From Papilionanthe hookeriana x Papilionanthe teres (taxonomy: Eukaryota > Streptophyta > Magnoliopsida > Asparagales > Orchidaceae): a stretch of DNA of 64,000 nucleotides. Below are positions 56,093 through 64,000 of the stretch, piece after piece. The translations under genes were made by a program, and so were the position numbers. The stretch is from contig CM040439.1 in assembly GCA_022702705.1 (NCBI GenBank), positions 28,639,345 through 28,703,344 on the forward strand. Reading direction: 5' to 3'. Position 1 is the stretch's first letter. Each line of letters opens with the position of its first letter. The notes beneath the pieces were generated by a model. The model was not told the origin of the DNA. It saw only the letters and a list, made by a program, of their open reading frames with translations, and did no database searches.

Positions 56093-56540
56093 CGAGATCG
56101 GATCTGAAACCTAGAGTTTCAAGTGCAGATAACACTGGATCAGCTCACGATGCTGAGGAACACTCCCGATCTAGAGAGATCATCGGATGCTTTTGCTCAG
56201 AAACTGAACGGCTGCGAGATTGAAGCCGATCTGAGGGAAGATATCGAGAAAATTAGCTCAATCGATAGATAATTAAAGAATTTAGCTCGAGAAATCAAGA
56301 GAATGAAGAAGAACGAAGATTATTCGGAAACCTGCGGGAGAATCGGAGGAGAGAAAGAGAGGGAGTGTGGAGTACCTGAAAGATGGGGTGTTTAGAGAGA
56401 GAAACAGCGGCGAAGAACGCGGGATGACTGCGAAGGACGCGGTGGACTAGCAGCTGTGCCTTGCCGTCAAGGGTAATGGGGCTGGGTATGTGGAAGTTAG
56501 CCCTGCGGGGCCCACCGGTGGGGAGAGCGATTTTCAACCG
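56093..56540 (-). promoter_or_regulatory. FER 5' leader with probable leader intron
   Basis: On the minus strand 'cccatctttcag' is followed by GTACTCC (donor near 56376), and an AG precedes 'gtttcagatccgatctcg' just upstream of the ATG. FERONIA genes commonly have such a leader intron. The open frame 56295-56537 is probably not a gene. Confidence 0.5.
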
Positions 56541-56685
56541 TCCAATTATGAAAAAGATATTATATCATATGTCCTGATACAAGTCATCTCCAGAATTATA
56601 ATCGTCAGAGTCTGTCATACGTACAGAAAGATTTATTATATATTAAATTATTATTTTTTTTATTAAGAGAGAGCTATCTGTACAC

Positions 56686-57081
56686 GGAAAAATTTTTACA
56701 TCAGGACTCCGCACGTAGAGTTACATGCAGAGTCCAGTAACATCGTGCCATGTGGCGTGTGTCGGGAAAAAAAATAGAATAACACAGGGAATATTCTCCA
56801 TGTGTTATTCATGTGTCATTTATGTGTTATTGTGTATTATTCATATATTATTGTATTATTATAACACCGAGAATATTCTAGGAGCAGAATAACACCTGAA
56901 TAACACAATAACACATGAATAACACACAATAACACATTAATAACACATTAATAGCACGAAAGAAATATTTCCTGTGTTATTCTAGCCGAATGCTATTTTT
57001 TTTCCACGCGAGTCACGTGGCGCGATTTTACAGGCCTCCGCACGTAGCTCTACGTGCGGAATCCTGATGTAAAAATTTTCT
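56686..57081. mobile_element. MITE-4: foldback element upstream of FER
   Basis: GGAAAAATTTTTACATCAGG ... 'ctccgcacgtagagttac' on the left mirrors 'tctacgtgcggaatcctg' 'atgtaaaaattttct' on the right. The interior is built of AATAACAC(AT) words in both orientations. Flanks CTGTACAC / CTGTACAT (7 of 8) suggest an 8-bp duplication. 396 bp, starting about 150 bp beyond the FER leader. Confidence 0.8.
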
Positions 57082-57659
57082 CTGTACATGTGACAGATCT
57101 TAATTGGAGTCGTAATGTAAAACTACATAAGAACTTGTGATATAATATTTTTTTCTGATTCTAGAATGGATGATAGAGATCTGAGGAGCTCTTTTTAATT
57201 TCATTTGTGTGGAATTTGAGTTGAATTTCAATATATTTTTATTAGAATTTATTTATTTTGCATATGGTGAAATTAAAGTTAGGGGATGACAAATATTTAT
57301 GTTCAAAATTTTCATTTTTTTAAAAAGATTTTAAAGTTATTATAATTACTTTTATTAAGTTAAAATTATATTTATATTAAATTACTATTGAATATTTAAA
57401 TTTAATAGACAAAATTTTTAATGTATTATATGAAATTAAGAAGTTCAATAATAATATATGTAATTTTAAAGATTCATAGGATTTAACCAAATAAATATAA
57501 AATAATATTTAAAATTTTATCAAATATGCAATCAGTTAACCATTAAATGAGTATAGAGTTAAGCAAATGATATATATTCATGATTATAAATTAAAATATG
57601 AGAATATTACGTACATAATTCATATGCATGCAGACTTCACGTACAACATTGTTCTATAT
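57082..57659. other. AT-rich intergenic stretch
   Basis: Nothing recognised beyond the continuation of the repeat 'gtgacagatcttaattggagtc' at 57090-57112. Confidence 0.45.
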
Positions 57660-58354
57660 AGAGTGTAAATGAACTGAACACGAACGAACAGAGCTAGTGT
57701 TCGTGTTCGAAATATTCGAACACATCACTGTTCGTGTTTGGTTCGTTTAACAAACCGGATGAAAAAAATTTGTTTGTGTTTGTCTCGTTTGCTTATCGAA
57801 CGAATCGAACACGAACTTCCTGGCGAACCGAACACGAGCTGTTTGCGAACGAGTCTTTTTGACAGCCCTAGTTTTGATAGCATACTTCCTCAAAATGAAG
57901 CAAATTGATCAAGTATTCCGTACACATCAGGTAATCTATTCTTCCTCAAAATGAAGCAAACCGAATAAAGCGTTTTGGGTTTTATTTTAATATATAGTAT
58001 AGTATATTACTTATAATATTATAATATTAATATTAATATAATTAATACTATAATATTATTAGTGTTATTAATAATTTATCATATATTTTAATTTATAGAA
58101 GTTTAATTATTTAAAATATGATAAATCTTTATAATATATAATTATTTATAAAATATCATAATTTTTTATATATAATTATTTTAAATTATTTCATATTTCG
58201 AACAATAACGAACCAAACACGAATGAACACATCAGTGTTCGTGTTGGGTTCGTTTAACAAACCGAACGAAAAAAATTGTTCGTGTTCGTCTCGTTTGCTT
58301 ATCGAACGAACCGAACACGAACTGTTCACGAACAACGAGCTTTTTTGACATCCC
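57660..58354. mobile_element. hAT-like MITE, compound, with exact 8-bp duplication
   Basis: Starts AGAGTGTAAATGAACTGAAC and ends 'ttttttgacatccc'. TTCTATAT flanks exactly (57652-57659 and 58355-58362). An internal end-like 'gacagccctag' at about 57862 and a second arm set suggest partial self-duplication. The interior 57960-58190 is extremely AT-rich. Confidence 0.75.
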
Positions 58355-58461
58355 TTCTATATTGTTGTACATATGTTCAACACTGTTGTAAACGTAATCT
58401 GAATGCATACAGACTATACACGTAATAATTTTTTCTTAAGATAAACTTTTTAAACCAAGGA

Positions 58462-58570
58462 ATATTTACATGCATGTCACTCAATCCCTATAAAATTATA
58501 TATCTAACACATAAGTTTCAATCTTTAGCCATCCAACAAGACAATAAGAGATTCGTTCTATGCTTAAAGT
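58462..58570. repeat. MITE-1 left-half fragment
   Basis: 'atatttacatgcatgtcact' to 'tagccatccaac'. 58571-58742 is presumably S6K 3' UTR. Confidence 0.5.
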
Positions 58571-58742
58571 CACAAGAAAGTAAAAAAAAAAACAAACTAA
58601 GAGAAAAACATAATCAATCCCCTTTCAGAGGAATTCAAAATCATTAGATTTGTTTTGAGATGGAAACAACATACAAATGATGAATCAAATTTAATAAGTC
58701 TCACCTCAAAATAAATCTAATGAATTTGAAACCTAATGGCAT

Positions 58743-61700
58743 CTAGCTCTGCAGAAGGCTCTGTTTCTGAAGGAAAGTACTGGGCCTCACATAGGAAAAA
58801 TTCACGAATATGTCGTCGCCGGCGACCGGACTGGCTACCGGGGAATCAAGCAAAGGCATGCTCGTCAACTTCTTATCGAAATTGGCAATGCATAATTGGT
58901 CGGCGACATTCGGCTTGAAGCTGGGTTGTATTTCCCTTGCCTCAAGTTTCCTCCAGTTAATGGATTTGAACCATTTATGACTCTTTATCTCATTGCTCCC
59001 ACCAGGTCCATTCCCAAGCCTCTTAGTCGCTTCCTTTTGCAGCAGCTGAGAGTTCATGAAAGCAGAGGGTTATGAGTGAGTTAGAGTTTTGCTTTTAGAT
59101 ACATCAAAGTTTCACTAGAGTGGGGCTGAGATTTTTTAGCATAAAGATCTTTCGTAGATTGAATAGCTTTTTGGCTCGGATTGAGGAGAAAATATTATAT
59201 CCATCATTCTGATGTACAGATGTTGGCATGGATCGCACCTCACTATGCATCTGGTGGTGTGGTGAGATACATTTCGTCAGCTGCACATCCAGCTTACTTT
59301 ACTGAACGAATATTTTCTCTTAATTACCAAGCCACGAGTCATAACTTTTGGCTTGGTCTGAACTTCAGCCCGAGTTCAAGCTGTAACTTGATTGAATTGA
59401 GCCACCTCAAGCAGGAAAAACATGTACATTTTGTAAAATGTAATATATACATATGATTATATGACTATTACAGAGTCTGAACCTAAATTGACCCAACACA
59501 AACTATTTTACCCGATCCAATCCGAATAAACAAAAGGCATAATAGCTATGCGGGCCATTTTCAAGTCAAATTCGGTTCATTTTCGAGTCAATATGGGATC
59601 ATTTTTAGGTAGGTGTGATCAAATTTGTGTCCATTTCTAGTCAATTTTGGGTTGATGAGGCAACCAGAAGCTGGGCCACAAAATTTAAATGGGTTAGAAT
59701 TCCTAGCCTAAATCTGGCCAGAAAAGAATTTGGGTCAAATTGGCATTTCGGATTAACTTTTGACACCCCAATGTGTGCATGTATATATGGGGACATGTGT
59801 ATGTATATATGCATGTGTGTGAGCAAGTACATGTTAAAGAGTTGGGATAAAAAAAATACATAAATAAATAATTGATTTTGAGGCAGCTCAATTGTAAGCC
59901 AAGACAGTTTGAAATCAAGTTGACCCGAGCCTAGCAAGCCAATTTCAAGCCGGTTTATATAAGTTCAATCTTATTTTAAACTGGGATTGAATTGGCACAA
60001 ACGCCTGCTCAAGAGGAACTAAGAAATAGGGATATTTACATACATACCACAAATTTTTATACGAGAAAAGTGTCAAAATGGTCCCCTAGATCTTTATCGA
60101 AAGTTATTTTAGTCCCAAAATTTATAAAAGTGTTAATTTAATCCCTACACACTTCTAAAAGATAGCTAAAAAAGAATTCTATGTGAACTATTTTAGCTTA
60201 TATTAAAAGACTCTAAACACAAATTTGACATTTTTATAGACTTTGGCAATAAAATACCCTCATGAAAATAATCAAGATATTATTTTGGCACTTTACTCAT
60301 TCTTATATATTTACATATCTATCACCTAAATTTTTAAATTTACATGCTTATCACTCAAATATTTTAAAATCACATAAAAATACCATTATTACAAATTTTT
60401 AAAACTAAAATATGCCTTTTCATGCACATGTTTATAACACTAAAGTGTTATATAAATGTAAATATTAAATTTTAGGTGTTAGATATGTAAATAAATAAAA
60501 AGTTGTGTGTTATGTATGTAAATTCCCCAACAAGAAAACTTACTCCTTTTAAAAGAGAATGGGCTTCAGCGGATAAATAAGCTGGGAGCTTCATCTTCTC
60601 TTTCACTATTTTCTGCTGAATTTTATCTCTATTTCCTCCAACAAATGGTGGCTGTTAATGAGATGAATAGACTGAGGGTTAACAGTAAAGTAAATAGTAG
60701 ATTTGAAGGGGAGGCAGATGCAAAATCGTACCTTTCCGGTAAGCATTTCAAATAGGAGAATTCCAACGCTCCACCAATCAGCAGCCTTATCATGGCCTTT
60801 TCCGGTGATAATCTCCGGCGCCATGTATTCTACCGTCCCACACAAAGAGTTTGATCTATCATTACCATTAAATTCCTTCGCAAGCCCAAAATCAGTGAGC
60901 ATTACCTGTAAGCAAAAAATTAAAATGAAGATTTACATATATATATACCACTCAATTCTTACATATTTACATGTCTGACACCTATAATTTCAATTTTTAC
61001 TTACATGCCACCTTACCTATGAATGAAAAGGTGTGTTTCACTTCTTAGAAGTTAAAATGATGATGTTTTTAGATGTGAAAGATTTGGGTGGTATAAATGT
61101 AAAAAAGTAGAGTTTAGGTGTTAGATATGTAAATACATGGGAATTTGGGTGCTTTGAATGTAAATGCCCCAAATTAAAAATATATGCATATGTATTAAGG
61201 TAGAGATACAATGATATATATAGATGGTAAGAAATCACTGAATGCCTATCCAGACTAAGGGGGTAAACAAGTATAATCAACCTTGAGCCTTGAACACAAG
61301 CTGAGCTTAATCTATTGAGTTCAACTGTCTACAAGCTAAGCTTATTTATTAGGGGAAAAAGATATACATACATGATTTTGATTCAAGCAACATTGATATA
61401 AAAAGGAAGAACTTTACATGCATACCACAAAATTCTTATGTATTGACATATCTAACACCCAAAGTTTGATATTTACATTTACAACATCTCGTTATCATAA
61501 ACTTGTGAATGAAAAAATGCATTTCATTTTAAAAAGATAGTGGTTGTTATATTTTTTAAGCGAAGTTAAAAATTTGAGTGGTCAACATGAAAATATAAAT
61601 GTTTAGGTGTTAGATATGTAAATGAGAAAAGTGTAAAAATAGTCCAGTTATTCTTGCAGGGGATTATTTTAGTCACAGAGCGTGTAGAAACATAATGGTT

Positions 61701-63997
61701 GTGGTATTTTTTATGCGAGGTTACAGATTTGAGTGAATTGCATATGAATGTTTAGGCATTAGATATGAGAAAAGTGTCAAAATAGTCTCATGATTCTTTG
61801 TAGGGGATCATTTGTCTCGGAGTATGTAAAAATGCCAATTTAGTCCTAAACTCTTCTAATATAGGCTAAAATAGTCCACTTGGAAGATTGTTTCAGCCTC
61901 AATTTAAAGAGTTTGTGGACTAATTTGACACTTTTATGGATTGTAAGACTATAATAACTCCATATAAATAGTTAGGGGACTAGATTTGACACATTCTCAC
62001 ATGTAAATACATAAGAATCGTGTGGTTTGTATGTAAATGCCCGTAAAAATAATGATAAATTGGATAAAAAATAAAAAAGAAATCAAAGTTGGTCCAAAAG
62101 CTGATTAAAGTTCGACTCATTATCTTATCAAAAAGAGCCCCAAGCAGCTCAACTGGATTACTACACACAAAAACAATGTAAAGTTTTGACATAAAGGAAA
62201 GAAGGAACATACATGGCCATCAGCATCCATAAGGATGTTCTCAGGTTTAAGGTCTCTGTGCATTATCCCGTTTGCATGAAGGTGGGAGACAGCAGAAACT
62301 ATCTCAGCAGCATATATTCTTGCCAAATCCTCTCTGTAATAATCGAAAATGGGTAGATTTGTAATGAGGAGATTATTTTGATGGATTTTAATGAGACCAA
62401 AAGGGAAGGAGGCAAAACCTGAATAAACCCTGATGATATAGCTGAAAGAATAGGTGCCCCCCGTTAACAAAATCTAGCACCAGATACAATCGATATTTTG
62501 TCTGCAGAAAGCATAGGAAATATTATGAGATCAACCAGATAGTCAAGTTATGAAGTACAAGAGCCAAGTTTAATATATATCAATGGTTACAGTCAAATTA
62601 TCGATTACAACATATGCATAAAAAGTTGTATTTCAATTTCAAAAGTCAAAGCAATGGCATTTTTTATGTGATATGAAAGATTTGGATATAATAAATGTAA
62701 AGAAGTTTAAGTGTTATATCTGTACATACATAGAAATTGGGTGTTATAAATATAAATACCCCTATATTATACAAAATATTGGCCAATAAGTGTATCCCAA
62801 TGAATCCTAAACTTGCTACCAATTCAAAAAAAATCAGGCAATCAACATCAAAGGAAGATATGTTCTGATAAGTCCAACAAGGAAAGAAAATACATGTAAT
62901 GAAACATCGAGTCTTATTAAAGAATATATTCCATAAAGCATATTTTCATTTTAAATTCATGTATTTTGACAGTTGTTTAAGACAAGGAAATTAAGCCTAC
63001 ATTATTAAACAAAGGGCAATTACATGCATAGCACACAATTCTCATGTATTTACGTATCTCACGCCTAAACTTTACACATTTACACACATAGCAATAAAAT
63101 ATTTAATATCATATCAAGAATAGCATTATTACAACTTTTTAAAAGTGAAATACGTATTTTTTATGCATATGTTTAAAGCACCAATGTGTAATGTATGTGA
63201 ATATAAAAGGTGTGAGATATGTAAATGCATAAGGATTTGCATGCTACATATGTAAATTTCCCTTTAAACAAATGTCTTAACACCATAAAAAAAAAAAAAG
63301 CAGAGATTCAAAAAGCATGTATAAGCATGAATATAGCTTGGATTACTCCAACTTCAGCCTATCAAAAATTAAAACAATACTGAACTGAGGGGTTAAAGAA
63401 CAATACCTGAAAGGAATATCTAAGCCGGACAACAAATGGATGGTCAATTTTTGTCAATATATCCCTCTCCGCTTTCATGTACGCAGCATGATTCTTTTCA
63501 ATTATCTTATCCTTTCTCATAACCTTCATTGCAAATATTTCTGAAGTGCCCCTTTTCCTCACCTGAAAAACTTTACCGAAAGCCCCCTGTCCGACAAGTT
63601 TCAAAACTTCAAAATCCTCAAGTCCCACTCCTGAAACCTCCTTTGTTTGGTTATCTTTCTCTACAGCATCATTACTGCAGGTCTTCTCTTGTTGAACTTC
63701 AGTCTCAACTGTGGAGCACCCTCCAAGATCCCTTAAACTGTTTGTTCCAAGCGAAGCGTGCTGCAGAAGCTGGGTAATATGAGAAGGCCCGACAAGAGCA
63801 TGGGACCGGTTCCGAAAGACTGCCGGAGAATCATAATTTTTTCCATCAGAAGCTCTCTGTGGAACAATATTATTGGAGGTCAGCCCGTTAACTTCGACTG
63901 ATGGTTTTACTGGTATGGGGCCAAAAATAACTGAAAAGTCAATTTCGTGGTCGGCTGGAATGGTATCGGGTGGGCCCATTGGTAAAAGTATTTTCAT
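58743..63997 (-). CDS. S6K: Ribosomal protein S6 kinase (AGC family, TOR target), six exons, N-terminus probably beyond window
   Basis: Exons on the minus strand: 63997-63407, 62501-62419, 62333-62213, 60905-60732, 60651-60544 and 59045-58743, joining to 459 codons. N-terminal DFSVIFGPIPVKPS resembles the conserved plant S6K TOR-signalling region. The kinase domain runs from FEVLKLVGQGAFGKVFQV (about 129) with catalytic K158, HRDLKPEN at 250, DFGLAKEF at 270, an activation loop RSNSLCGTVEYMAPE with the PDK1-type Ser near 285, and ADWWSVGILLFEMLTGK. The C-terminal AGC extension carries LLDSPVASP (turn-type site) and the hydrophobic motif FVNFSYV (Ser443), the TOR-phosphorylated position in this family. 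Known role: phosphorylates RPS6 and promotes translation and growth. Arabidopsis relatives have 465-471 residues, so the Met at 63997 may be internal and the true start may lie past 64000. Three introns carry MITEs. Confidence 0.94.
59046..60028. other. S6K last intron, unassigned part
   Basis: Contains 'gggtcaaattggcatttcgg' and related words at 59460-59770, similar to the degenerate repeat at 6140-6460, and short TATG/ATGTGT runs near 59780-59830. Nothing else recognised. Confidence 0.4.
60029..60530. mobile_element. MITE-1 copy interrupted by MITE-2 (S6K intron 5)
   Basis: Left arm 'atttacatacataccacaaa' at 60029-60062, resuming at 60299 'attcttatatatttacatat', with right arm 'gtgtgttatgtatgtaaattcccc'. 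Confidence 0.8.
60063..60298. mobile_element. MITE-2 inserted in MITE-1
   Basis: GAGAAAAGTGTCAAAATGGTC on the left is mirrored by 'gatattattttggcactttactc' on the right. 236 bp. Flanks ATTTTTATAC / ATTCTTATAT agree at 8 of 10, compatible with a Mutator-like duplication. Confidence 0.75.
60926..61170. mobile_element. MITE-1 copy with exact 9-bp duplication (S6K intron 3)
   Basis: Starts TGAAGATTTACATATATATA and ends 'tttgaatgtaaatgcccc'. AAATTAAAA flanks exactly (60917-60925 and 61171-61179). Lies just inside the intron, next to exon 4. Confidence 0.88.
61405..62042. mobile_element. MITE-1 copy enlarged by MITE-2 and a tandem duplication (S6K intron 3)
   Basis: Left arm 'actttacatgcataccacaa' at 61412; right arm 'gtgtggtttgtatgtaaatgccc' ending near 62042. 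Between them, a segment of MITE-1 right half plus the MITE-2 left end (about 61545-61691) is repeated at about 61692-61830. Confidence 0.7.
61767..61998. mobile_element. MITE-2 copy nested in MITE-1
   Basis: GAGAAAAGTGTCAAAATAGTC on the left, 'gactagatttgacacattctc' on the right. 232 bp. A separate left-end fragment of the same family lies at 61626-61691. Confidence 0.75.
62630..62768. repeat. MITE-1 right-half fragment (S6K intron 1)
   Basis: 'tttcaaaagtcaaagcaatg' through 'ttgggtgttataaatataaatacccc'. Confidence 0.6.
63014..63263. mobile_element. MITE-1 copy with exact 9-bp duplication (S6K intron 1)
   Basis: Starts GGGCAATTACATGCATAGCA and ends 'gctacatatgtaaatttccct'. TTAAACAAA flanks exactly (63005-63013 and 63264-63272). 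250 bp. Confidence 0.88.
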
Positions 63998-64000
63998 GTT

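Noticed and set aside
61038..62470. Minus frames extending beyond the S6K exons (61038-61280, 61980-62210)
   Set aside because: They lie in introns and in MITEs. The real exons are bounded by GT/AG sites that join in frame.

Overview
This is a transposon-rich piece of a flowering-plant nuclear genome. The genes are eudicot-like, split by spliceosomal introns, and separated by AT-rich DNA full of small inverted-repeat elements, solo LTRs, LINE fragments and long TA/GA microsatellites. An asterid host is a guess and cannot be settled from sequence alone.

Six protein-coding loci and one tRNA are supported. From left to right: (1) an NCA1-like RING/TPR catalase chaperone, + strand, coding exons 8763-19264, stretched to over 10 kb by intronic elements; (2) a tRNA-Gly(UCC) sequence on the - strand at 23810-23881, fused to the 3' end of an RTE LINE; (3) a NAC transcription factor of the NAC100/ORE1-like group, + strand, 38545-40392; (4) an ACHT4/5-like atypical chloroplast thioredoxin, + strand, 47207-48695; (5) a PLS-E class pentatricopeptide-repeat gene, + strand, 50474-52177, interrupted by three small frame-shifting insertions; (6) a FERONIA-type CrRLK1L receptor kinase, - strand, 53450-56092, intact in one coding exon; (7) a ribosomal S6 kinase (AGC family, TOR target), - strand, 58743-63997, whose extreme N-terminus probably lies beyond the right edge. 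These genes do not form a pathway or operon. FER and S6K both belong to growth signalling, but their adjacency is probably incidental.

The rest is mobile DNA. The dominant element, called MITE-1 here, is a 230-250 bp near-palindrome with termini like GGGCATTTACATACATACCA and 9-10 bp target duplications (Mutator-like). More than 25 copies or fragments are present, crowded into the introns of NCA1 and S6K. Other families are: a hAT-like MITE with TAGGGGTGTAAACGAGC ends and 8-bp duplications; Tourist/Harbinger-like MITEs with GGGCCCGTTTGGGGCAGC ends and TTA/TAA duplications; at least four further foldback MITEs; a 0.9-1.1 kb LTR family present only as solo LTRs or fragments and carrying a GAC/GTGG-rich minisatellite; a short (270-340 bp) LTR family; RTE and L1 LINE fragments; and tRNA-derived SINEs. 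Nested insertions are frequent and give a relative order of activity: MITE-1 is the host for solo LTRs, an L1 fragment, hAT MITEs and other MITEs.

The observations most worth following are the tRNA/RTE chimera, which has the layout of a newborn SINE; the MITE-1 family; the minisatellite-bearing solo LTRs; the two NAC introns that each carry a MITE; and the PPR frameshifts.
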